In this document: positions 1 to 7,700 of the stretch, one piece after another | How positions within the stretch are numbered: position 1 is the first letter of the stretch | How the letters are laid out: the number at the start of each line of letters is the position of its first letter | Origin: Bacteroidia bacterium | GTDB taxonomy: Bacteria; Bacteroidota; Bacteroidia; UKL13-3 | Direction: 5' to 3' | DNA length: 9,308 bases | NCBI GenBank assembly: GCA_019454865.1 | Contig: JACFNJ010000097.1 | Coordinates: 1 to 9,308, forward strand | The notes under the pieces: model-generated | The model's database searches: none | Told to the model about the DNA's origin: nothing | Seen by the model: the letters and a program-made list of their open reading frames with translations, nothing else | Made by a program: the position numbers and the translations under genes

Positions 1-29
1 TTGAAACCGAATACAAATTAATGGAATGA
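1..29 (+). CDS. C-terminal end of an upstream gene (partial, unidentified)
   Basis: Reading from base 3, the frame encodes ETEYKLME and stops with TGA at 27-29. This stop overlaps the ATG of the S41 peptidase at 26-28 in an ATGA arrangement, which is typical of translationally coupled genes in one operon. That makes this frame the most likely end of the preceding gene. The eight residues are too few to name a product. An alternative frame from base 1 ends in LKPNTN with TAA at 19-21, four bases before the next start, so it cannot be excluded. In some Bacteroidota genomes the gene before such a peptidase is rnpA; nothing here proves that. Confidence 0.35.
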
Positions 30-1657
30 ATAAAAATATTTGGAAGCCATTTATATACGCACTGTTGATAGTTAGTGGGCTTTTATTAGGAATATGGCTT
101 AAACCCAATACAAATATTGGAGGTTTTTTTTCTTCAGGAAAAAATAAAATTAATCAAACACTGCATATAATTAATCAGGCTTATGTAGATAGTGTAAATA
201 ACGATAGCTTAGAGGATATTGCAATTGATGAAATTTTAAAACAGCTCGACCCGCATAGTGTTTATATTAAATCAACAGATGTAAAACAGGTAAATGAAGG
301 ATTGGAAGGCAACTTTGAAGGAGTAGGAATTGAATTTACAATTTTAGACGATACCATATTTGTTGCAAATGTTATTAAAGATGGTCCTTCACAAAAAGCG
401 GGAATAATGAATGGTGACCGAATAATAAAAGTTGATACACAACTTGTAGCCGGAGTAGGCATAACCAGCGAACAGGTTTTTAAAACACTTCGTGGTGCAG
501 CAGGTTCAAAAGTAAATGTTACGGTATATCGCGAAGAATCAAAACGAGTGATTAGTTATTCCATTAAACGAGGACAAATTCCTATTTATAGCATTGATGC
601 ATCATTAATGTTAAACAACCAAACAGGGTATATAAAAATTGAACGATTTGCGGCAAATACACACGAAGAGTTTGCTCAAGCATTACAAAAGCTGCAAGGC
701 GAAAACATGAAAGATTTAATCTTGGATTTACGAGGCAATCCGGGTGGTTATTTATCGGCAGCAACAGAAATAGCAAATGAATTTTTAGACAATAAAAAGC
801 TTATCGTATATACACAAAGCCGAAATAAAAACAAAACGGAATACAAGGCTGAACAATCCGGAAACTTTGAAACAGGTAAACTAATTATACTTATTGATGA
901 AGGCAGCGCAAGTGCAAGCGAAATTGTTAGCGGAGCAGTACAAGACTGGGACCGAGGTGTAATAATCGGCAGAAGGAGTTTTGGCAAGGGATTGGTGCAA
1001 GAGCCATTTACATTATCCGATGGTTCAGTAATTCGCCTTACAATTTCAAGATACTATACTCCTTCCGGCAGAAGTATTCAAAAGGATTATACCAATGGTG
1101 TAGAGGAATACGAACATGAAATTGCCGACCGGTTTATTGATGGTGAATCAATGGGTACAACTTCACACAAGCAAACTGACAGTACAATTTATAAAACAGC
1201 AAACGGTAGAATAGTGTATGGTGGCGGAGGTATAATGCCTGATGTTTTTGTTCCAATGGATACAAATTACTTTACTGCATTTTATAGTGCTTTGTTTGAA
1301 AATAAATTGTTGCAACGTTTTGTTTATTCGTATAGCAATACTCACCGTAATAAACTAATGAAAAACTATTCCGATGCTGCAAGTTTTAATAGCAATTTTA
1401 AAATTACGAATGAACTTTGGAATGAGTTTTTGTCTTTTGTAAAATCAAAAAGTAAAAAAACCTTTAAGCAAGAAGACATTAACAAATCTGCTGAAAAGGT
1501 ACGCCTGCATTTTAAAGCATTATTGGCAAAACAATTGTGGCAAGACGAAGGATATTTTATGGTAATAAATAGCGAAGACCGAATGATTAAAGAAGCGTTG
1601 AAAACTTTAGGTACAAACTACCGGGAATTGCTTAAACCAAAAATCGAAACAAAATAA
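26..1657 (+). CDS. S41 family C-terminal processing peptidase (CtpA/Prc-like), membrane-anchored, with PDZ domain
   Basis: This is a serine protease of the tail-specific/C-terminal processing family, which cleaves envelope proteins near their C-termini using a Ser-Lys dyad. Residues 9-25 form one hydrophobic segment, an uncleaved signal anchor that would place the enzyme in the periplasm. A PDZ domain covers about residues 85-165 (GVGIEF, then GDRIIKVD). The S41 core follows from about 190 to 370. The nucleophile is most likely Ser296 in GSASASE (293-299), and the general base Lys321 in SFGKG. They are 25 residues apart, the spacing of characterised CtpB and D1P enzymes, and Gln325 follows at the third position. 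The motif VYGGGGI and about 140 further mostly helical residues make the long C-terminal extension common in Bacteroidota members. The 543-residue length is normal and the gene is intact. The start is fixed by the signal anchor and the ATGA overlap with the upstream gene. The substrate is unknown. Confidence 0.93.
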   Translation: MNKNIWKPFIYALLIVSGLLLGIWLKPNTNIGGFFSSGKNKINQTLHIINQAYVDSVNNDSLEDIAIDEILKQLDPHSVYIKSTDVKQVNEGLEGNFEGVGIEFTILDDTIFVANVIKDGPSQKAGIMNGDRIIKVDTQLVAGVGITSEQVFKTLRGAAGSKVNVTVYREESKRVISYSIKRGQIPIYSIDASLMLNNQTGYIKIERFAANTHEEFAQALQKLQGENMKDLILDLRGNPGGYLSAATEIANEFLDNKKLIVYTQSRNKNKTEYKAEQSGNFETGKLIILIDEGSASASEIVSGAVQDWDRGVIIGRRSFGKGLVQEPFTLSDGSVIRLTISRYYTPSGRSIQKDYTNGVEEYEHEIADRFIDGESMGTTSHKQTDSTIYKTANGRIVYGGGGIMPDVFVPMDTNYFTAFYSALFENKLLQRFVYSYSNTHRNKLMKNYSDAASFNSNFKITNELWNEFLSFVKSKSKKTFKQEDINKSAEKVRLHFKALLAKQLWQDEGYFMVINSEDRMIKEALKTLGTNYRELLKPKIETK

Positions 1658-1668
1658 TATTTATTATT
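1653..1668. repeat. AT-only inverted repeat spanning both stop codons
   Basis: AATAATA (1653-1659) and TATTATT (1662-1668) are perfect reverse complements separated by two T residues. The repeat contains the stop codon of the S41 peptidase (TAA, 1655-1657) and, on the other strand, that of the pseudouridine synthase (1664-1666). A second arm pair, AAACAA at 1647-1652 and TTGTTT at 1676-1681, could extend the stem across a bulge. No G-C-rich stem or strong T tract follows, so action as a bidirectional terminator is only a possibility. Two facing TAA stops already contribute part of the symmetry. Confidence 0.3.
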
Positions 1669-2776
1669 CCGAATCTTGTTTGGCAATTACGTGTTTATTG
1701 TAGTTTCTCCATTTATCTAAAACAACAGCAAAATCATTTGGGTAATCTGCTTCAAAATACATGTTTTTGCCTGTTCGTGGATGTACAAATCCTAATGACC
1801 GTGCATGCAACCCTTGACGAGGCATTAGCTGAAAACAATTTTCAACAAACTGTTTATACTTACTAAACGAAGGACCTTTTAAAATTCGTTCGCCTCCATA
1901 GGTATCATCACTAAACAAACTATGCCCAATGTGTTTCATGTGTACACGTATTTGGTGGGTTCGCCCTGTTTCTAACCTACATTCAATTAATGTAACATAC
2001 TGCAATCGCTCCAATACTTTATAATGCGTAACACTCCACTTGCCTTTTTCTTCATCATCATACATCATAAACACACGTCTGTCTTTAGCACTTCTGCCAA
2101 TATATCCGGTAATTGTTCCTTCATCTTCATCAAAATTTCCCCAAGCCAATGCAACATACCTGCGCTGTATTGTGTGATGAAAAAATTGCTTTGCTAAGTG
2201 TGTCATCGCAACATCGTTTTTGGCAATAACCAATAACCCGCTTGTGTTTTTATCAATACGATGTACCAAACCCGGACGTATATTATTTTCTTTTGCAAAA
2301 TCATTATCTTTAAGATGATATGCCAAAGCATTAACCAATGTTCCGCTTACGTTATTATGACCGGGATGAGCTACCATACCGGCTTCTTTATTTACTATTA
2401 ACACGTCCTCGTCTTCATACAATATTGTGAGAGGTATGTTTTCAGGAATTATTTCAGTGTCTTTTGGTGGTTGTGATAATACAATGCTTATTACATCCAG
2501 TGGTTTTATTTTGTAACTACTTTTTACCGGTTTTTCATTTACTAATATACTTCCGGCTTCGGCAGCAGCTTGTAATTTTGTTCGGCTTGCATGTTGAAGT
2601 CGTATCATTAAAAACTTATCAATACGCATCATGCTTTGCCCTTTATCTACAACTATCCTATGGTGTTCCCACAAGCCCTGGTCCTCTTCTCCATCCGTCT
2701 CGTCCAAGTCGTCTGAAATGGTTGTGTTTTTATTTTTGGGCAAATCCGCTTCGTCTTTAAATTTATTATAGTACAT
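1664..2776 (-). CDS. rluD: RluA-family 23S rRNA pseudouridine synthase (RluD-like)
   Basis: This cytoplasmic enzyme converts uridine to pseudouridine in RNA. By family resemblance it acts like RluD on helix 69 of 23S rRNA during large-subunit maturation. From the ATG at 2776 it has 370 residues. An acidic, low-complexity N-terminus (about 1-35) leads to an S4 RNA-binding domain at about 50-110 (RIDKFLM, SILVNEKPVK). The catalytic domain has HRIDKNTSG, with the catalytic Asp175 inside HRID (172-175), and the conserved GRTHQIR at 271-277. An in-frame ATG at 2815 would add 13 residues (MLAQANQYCIKLT). I prefer 2776 because it cuts the overlap with the upstream cyclase gene from 50 to 11 bases and the extra residues do not resemble the family. 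Neither start has a clear ribosome-binding site. It is probably cotranscribed with the cyclase gene. RluA-family specificity cannot be settled from sequence alone, so the RluD assignment is likely, not certain. Confidence 0.92.
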   Translation of the reverse strand: MYYNKFKDEADLPKNKNTTISDDLDETDGEEDQGLWEHHRIVVDKGQSMMRIDKFLMIRLQHASRTKLQAAAEAGSILVNEKPVKSSYKIKPLDVISIVLSQPPKDTEIIPENIPLTILYEDEDVLIVNKEAGMVAHPGHNNVSGTLVNALAYHLKDNDFAKENNIRPGLVHRIDKNTSGLLVIAKNDVAMTHLAKQFFHHTIQRRYVALAWGNFDEDEGTITGYIGRSAKDRRVFMMYDDEEKGKWSVTHYKVLERLQYVTLIECRLETGRTHQIRVHMKHIGHSLFSDDTYGGERILKGPSFSKYKQFVENCFQLMPRQGLHARSLGFVHPRTGKNMYFEADYPNDFAVVLDKWRNYNKHVIAKQDSE

Positions 2777-3518
2777 CGTTAATTTTATACAATATTGGTT
2801 TGCTTGGGCTAGCATCTGTTTCTAAGGATGCAATTTGTAAATTTAACAAATACAAGTTATCGGTTATACTGTTAGGCACATAAATCATCTCCGTAATGGT
2901 GCTATCCAATACAGGATTTTCAGGATAGTTCCAAAATGCTCGATGAGCTGCTACTTTTCCCCCATCTTCTTCCTTATCTACTGAAGGTAAATCAACAAGT
3001 AAGTGTTTAATTTTATTTTGATGTAAATAAGCACACAATTCAGGCTGTATAAATGCAGGATTATTGCCCGAATACATTTGGGTTAGCTTGGCATCGGTAT
3101 TCGGTAAAGTTCTAATTATAATTGCATCAGCTTGTGGGTTTAATTGTGATTGAATTGAATCCAATGTAATCCAATAATCTGCTCCAATTGGTGTGGGTTT
3201 AACCGAAATAAGTTGTGCTAAAAAAACAAATTGTTTCAATACGCTATTAATTGTTATACGAGTATTGCTTATGTGTCCTACACATTCAGTATGTGTGCCG
3301 TTTCCATGTGCATTTATAAATATGTTTTCACAATTTACACTGCTGCCCTCAGCAACACTTGCAACATAGTTTCCAAACCTCAATGGTTCAAATAATGGAG
3401 GATTAATACCAAAAGCATTTGGGTTTGCATTTCCGGTACGCAACGGAATGCTAATATCCATCGGATTATTAAAATCCACAATAAATTTTTTGTTTTTATA
3501 GGTAATTTCTGCTTGCAT
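2766..3518 (-). CDS. Cyclase family protein (kynurenine formamidase/isatin hydrolase-like metal-dependent hydrolase)
   Basis: The 250-residue protein belongs to the cyclase superfamily, whose members (KynB formamidase, isatin hydrolase) use divalent metal to hydrolyse amide or lactam bonds. The central signature is HGNGTHTECVGH (71-82), related to the family motif HxGTHxDxPxH. A second conserved block is DLPSVD (176-181) followed by His192 in AAHRAFW. Two departures are visible: Glu78 replaces the usual metal-ligand Asp, and Gly72 occupies the position of the first His, with His71 one residue earlier. The motif is otherwise well formed and the length is normal, so it looks like a distinct subfamily rather than a decayed gene. 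There is no signal peptide, so it is probably cytoplasmic. No tryptophan-degradation genes lie nearby, so the formamidase role is not supported by context and the substrate is unknown. The start at 3518 gives MQAEITYKNK. Its stop overlaps the start of the pseudouridine synthase gene by 11 bases. Confidence 0.85.
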   Translation of the reverse strand: MQAEITYKNKKFIVDFNNPMDISIPLRTGNANPNAFGINPPLFEPLRFGNYVASVAEGSSVNCENIFINAHGNGTHTECVGHISNTRITINSVLKQFVFLAQLISVKPTPIGADYWITLDSIQSQLNPQADAIIIRTLPNTDAKLTQMYSGNNPAFIQPELCAYLHQNKIKHLLVDLPSVDKEEDGGKVAAHRAFWNYPENPVLDSTITEMIYVPNSITDNLYLLNLQIASLETDASPSKPILYKINDVL

Positions 3519-3552
3519 TTACAGTTGTGCTTTTAGTTTGCGAATATCATTA

Positions 3553-3560
3553 TATATTTG
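3553..3560 (+). promoter_or_regulatory. Candidate Bacteroidota -7 promoter element for the histidine kinase gene
   Basis: TATATTTG matches the Bacteroidota -7 consensus TAnnTTTG exactly and ends ten bases before the kinase ATG at 3571, so the mRNA leader would be very short. The consensus -33 TTTG is not found at good spacing: a TTTG at 3537-3540 lies only 12 bases upstream, and the better-spaced candidate is TTTT at 3531-3534 (18 bases). The spacer 3519-3570 must also hold the promoter of the divergent cyclase gene, but no TAnnTTTG appears on that strand. Such AT-rich octamers occur by chance, so this is moderate to weak evidence. Confidence 0.35.
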
Positions 3561-3570
3561 ATTTTAAACT

Positions 3571-4740
3571 ATGCGTGTTTACGAACAAAAATTACGTTGG
3601 AAAAGAATCCTTTTTATTGTTGCATTATGCATTGGCTCGTTTAGCTTATGGTACACCAATAAGCTGGTTAAAAAACTTGCAACCGAAGAGGAAAAAAAAG
3701 TTTTGCTTTGGGCAAACGCTACCAAGCAATTAATTAATGCCAATGAAAGTACGGATATTAATTTTTTGTTGGATATAATTAAAGATAACACAACCATACC
3801 GGTAATTTTAGTAGATAACGAAAATAATATAATTGCCAACAGAAACTTGGATTCGTTACGAATAAATGATAATAATTATTTGCAAAAACAATTGGTTTTA
3901 ATGAAATCAGAACATGAACCAATTCGCATTTTATATGACGAAATGCACCAAAAATATAATTATCTGTATTATCGAAACTCAATAATATTAAACCAACTTA
4001 AACTTTATCCATTATACCAGCTAAGTATAATTGCTTTATTTGTTTTAGTAGCATATTTGGCATTTAGTTATGCCAGACGATCGGAGCAGAACCAAGTATG
4101 GGTGGGTATGAGCAAAGAAACCGCACACCAATTGGGTACGCCCATTTCATCACTTAATGGTTGGTTAAATTTATTACGCGACAAGGATACCACAAATAAA
4201 GAAACAATATTAAATGAGTTTGAAAAAGACATCAAACGATTGGAGTTAATAACTGAACGATTTAGCAAAATAGGATCCGTACCGGTGCTAAGTGCTATAC
4301 GAATTAATGATGTTATACAAAAAGCGGTAGATTATTTGAAAAGCAGAACATCAAGCCAGGTAGAATATGAAGTGGTAGCCAATGACCAAGATGCTTTAGC
4401 TATGGTTAATGTTCCTTTATTTGATTGGGTGGTTGAAAATATTTGCAAAAATGCAATTGATGCAATGAGTGGAAAGGGTAAAATAACAATTGTAATACTT
4501 ACCGAAGCGGATAAAGTATATATTGACATACAGGATACCGGAAAGGGAATTCCACCAGCTAAAAGAAAAACAGTATTTAAGCCCGGATATACTACTAAAA
4601 AACGAGGTTGGGGCTTAGGACTATCGCTCGCAAAAAGAATAATTGAGGACTACCACAACGGAAAAATTTTTGTTAAATCTTCTATTGTTGACAAAGGTAC
4701 TACTTTCCGAATTATACTAAAAGGTGGCGAAACGGAATAA
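3571..4740 (+). CDS. Two-transmembrane sensor histidine kinase without HAMP domain
   Basis: This inner-membrane sensor kinase would autophosphorylate on histidine and pass the phosphate to a response regulator. Of its 389 residues, the first membrane segment is about 13-29, an extracytoplasmic sensor region of some 115 residues follows (about 30-144), and the second membrane segment is about 145-167. The sensor part contains TTIPVILVDNENNII (74-88), a strand-turn-strand pattern seen in PAS-like sensor folds. The phospho-acceptor is His186 in AHQLGTPISSL, only about 18 residues after the membrane, leaving no room for a HAMP domain. The ATPase domain shows the N box with Asn290 and Asn294, the G1 box DTGKGI (322-327), Phe336 in VFKPGYTTK and the G2 box GWGLGL (346-351), so it should bind ATP. 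Gln187 replaces the usual acidic residue after the His. No response regulator gene lies in the window. The start is supported by a basic stretch (YEQKLRWKR) directly before the first membrane helix. The signal sensed is unknown. Confidence 0.92.
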   Translation: MRVYEQKLRWKRILFIVALCIGSFSLWYTNKLVKKLATEEEKKVLLWANATKQLINANESTDINFLLDIIKDNTTIPVILVDNENNIIANRNLDSLRINDNNYLQKQLVLMKSEHEPIRILYDEMHQKYNYLYYRNSIILNQLKLYPLYQLSIIALFVLVAYLAFSYARRSEQNQVWVGMSKETAHQLGTPISSLNGWLNLLRDKDTTNKETILNEFEKDIKRLELITERFSKIGSVPVLSAIRINDVIQKAVDYLKSRTSSQVEYEVVANDQDALAMVNVPLFDWVVENICKNAIDAMSGKGKITIVILTEADKVYIDIQDTGKGIPPAKRKTVFKPGYTTKKRGWGLGLSLAKRIIEDYHNGKIFVKSSIVDKGTTFRIILKGGETE

Positions 4741-4747
4741 ATATTAA

Positions 4748-7700
4748 TTAAAATCCTTTAAACTCTCTAATTGCTTTGATTGGGTTTAACCGATTAAGTT
4801 TTAAAGTAAATGTCATTCTTTGTCCATAGTTTGTTTGTGTTTGGCTCCAATTGTTTTGTATTATTGGGTCAGCCAGTACAGGGAAATTTACTTGCAATAT
4901 ATCTTTAAACACCCACAAACTAACACCCGTCACATAATGAATTCCTATTTGATAATTTGTAGTAGTTACTCCGGTGTTGCCATTAGTATATTCTGTTCTT
5001 TCATTTATTGCAGCTACATCCAAAAATATTCGAAAAGGAATAATTCCGGGAAGTGATGAAGTAACATTTGCAGCAGTTAGCCACGAGTCAGTACTTATTC
5101 CTTGTGCGTAAGTTCTGAAATAAGCATTAGTAGGCATCAATTGCTGTGTAAATAATGTAGCACCCTGAATTGGTGTTTCACCTCTGCCAAATTGCGCTTC
5201 ATCATACATGTAATCATAATATCCATTATTTTCCGCTAAGCGGTAATACAATCTGGTATCAGCGGATGCTTTTGGTTTTTGCAAAAATATTCCAGCAAAA
5301 ACACGAAAATGTAAACCTTTCTTTTTAACACCATAATCAATAAATGAATTAAACTCCGCTTGAACTTTTTGCGATAAACTTTGTGCATTTCCTAAAATAT
5401 AATCCATACTAAATTCATACGGTCGAATTGCATGATTCAAAACTTGAGAATAGCGAATATTTACATAGGTTTTATGTGTATTAAAGTTTTTAAACCACAA
5501 TTTTGTTGCTTGTTGTTCATTAACTAAAACTACACGTGCTTGCAGCATTTTTTGCGCATCCGTTCTTGGATTTTTTTGATTGAAAATGAAAGAAACATAA
5601 GGCGATATTTTTTCATAAACAGATGGTAGCATTTCTGAATTATAATAAGGGTTATTTAAACTATCATACGCTAGTACATCCGTATAAAGTTGTGTGCCAA
5701 ATCGTGCTACATTAATGCCGGTTTGCACTTCTCTAATTTTACCATTGGTAAAGAAACGATGTTGTAATGTAAAATATCCGTTAATGTCTTTTGTGCCAAA
5801 TGCAAATAGTGGAAGTAAAATATATTCTGTTTTTTTCCTTGGAATTATACTGTTATAAAAAGCAACTCCAAGCATAAACTTATTATAACTATTTGCTCCA
5901 ATAGCCGGTATATAAAATACTTGTTGCTTACGCGGATTTTCTGTATCACCAATTAACGAAAAAGAAATGGGGCGGGTTGTTTTAAATACACCTTTTGTTT
6001 TAGCATAGTTATTAAAACGATACACATCCATACATTCTTCTTTACCGTCTAATACTACATATCCTGCATGTGAGGAAGCAAGTGTAACATCCTTTTTGCC
6101 AGTAAACGGTTCTAACCATTTTTCAAAAATTATGGAATCTTTATTTGTTGTTTGTATAGCAATAGGAATGGCTAAATTTCCTTTGTTTTTAACAGTTACA
6201 ATTAAACTATCGCCAATTGATTTTGTTTTAGTAATTGCATAATCCGGCTTGTGTGTGGTATGTAATATCCCATCAAAAAACCAATCCAAATTTTTACCTG
6301 TAAAGTTTGAAGCAAAATTTTTGAAATCATCAGGCAACGGATGTTTAAATTTCCATTTGTCAAAATATCCATGCATCAACGAATCAAACACGGTATCGCC
6401 TAAATATTTTTGCAATTGCAAAAATGCTAAGGATGCTTTGCTGTAGATTATGGTTCCATAATTTAAATAAGTAAACGATTCAGAAGGCAAATCAATTGGT
6501 TGATCAATATTGTTTCTTGCACTAAATAAATATTGTAGTTCAAGCATTGCAAAAGGCGAACTTACAATTCCGTTAAGTTCTACTTTCTTGTTTTTTAACT
6601 TTGCACCAATAGATGTGTGTTTCGCTAATTTCGATTCGTAGTTACTTCTTGCTTCATAATAATTATTAATACTTTCATCCATCCATGGAAATGCGCGTTC
6701 GTTTGTTCCTAATATTCCATAAAACCAATTGTGACCTACTTCGTGTACAATTACCTGTCTATTTAATTCAGCAATATTTGTAATGGTTGGATATTCCATA
6801 CCTCCACCTGCTTTTAATGGGGTAACAACTACTGTTGCTTGTGCATAAGGGTAATTTCCTACTTTATCAGAATAAAATAGTATAGCATTATCCAAATGTT
6901 TTATCTCTGTTTTTAACTTGTTTTTATGTGTTTCCGAAAAAAGCCATGTTTGAACTTCATGTTTATTCGGTAATAAAACCTTGCTGTTGCATGTGTAAAA
7001 TCTTTTTGATGCAAACCATGCAAAATCATGTATTGAATCTTGGATAAATCGCAATGTTTTATTTGAATTGTTACTTGGGTGCGGAATATTGTTTAAATCT
7101 GTTCGCGAAAGCCACCAATCAATTTCTTCTTGTTGCTGTATATTACCGGTAGCCACTACTACATAATCTTTTGGAGCTGTAATTTGTACATCAAATTTTC
7201 CGAATTCGCTATAAAATTCACCTTGGTCTAAATAGGGCATTGTATTCCATCCATTAACATCATAAACTGCCGGCTTAGGATACCATTGTGTAATACAATA
7301 CAGTTGGTTTTCGTGCCCTAATCGTGAAAAAACTATTGGAATTTTCACTCGGAATGTTGTAGCAATTTCAATTTTCTGATTTGTTTCGAGTGGTTTATTT
7401 AAAGTGAGCTTACATATTTCAAAACTACCCGGTACCAACTCAGCCTTAACCGAAATGCCATCAACGGTAAAATTTAAGGAATCTATTTTACCTCTATCTT
7501 GTTCTTCCGCATAATAAAAATTGGTGTTGTTGTTCTCTATTTGTTGTTTGGCAAAAGGTGTTTCGTTGTTAATATATGCATTCGGCCAAAGATGTATAAA
7601 AATTTCGTTTAGTGTATTTGGTGAGTTGTTGTAATACGTTATCTTTTCATATCCTGATAACACATTTAAACTATCATTTAAAGAAACATTTATTGTATAA

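Noticed and set aside
4..115. Imperfect direct repeat: 15 bases at 4-18 and 101-115 differ at one position, both able to encode KPNTN.
   Set aside because: It is a single short pair in AT-rich DNA, one copy lies in the S41 signal-anchor region, and no third copy or flanking structure was seen. Chance is the simplest explanation.
2464..2760. A 98-codon forward open frame opposite the pseudouridine synthase.
   Set aside because: The reverse frame encodes the conserved S4 domain and N-terminal region of a recognised enzyme. The forward product has no recognisable motif and is a shadow.
3537..3560. TTTG at 3537-3540 as the -33 partner of the TAnnTTTG element.
   Set aside because: The gap is only 12 bases, while Bacteroidota promoters usually need about 19-21.
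3527..3733. A 68-codon forward open frame overlapping the start of the kinase gene.
   Set aside because: The other forward frame gives a well-formed membrane anchor and continues into a full kinase. This one is out of frame and shows no domain.
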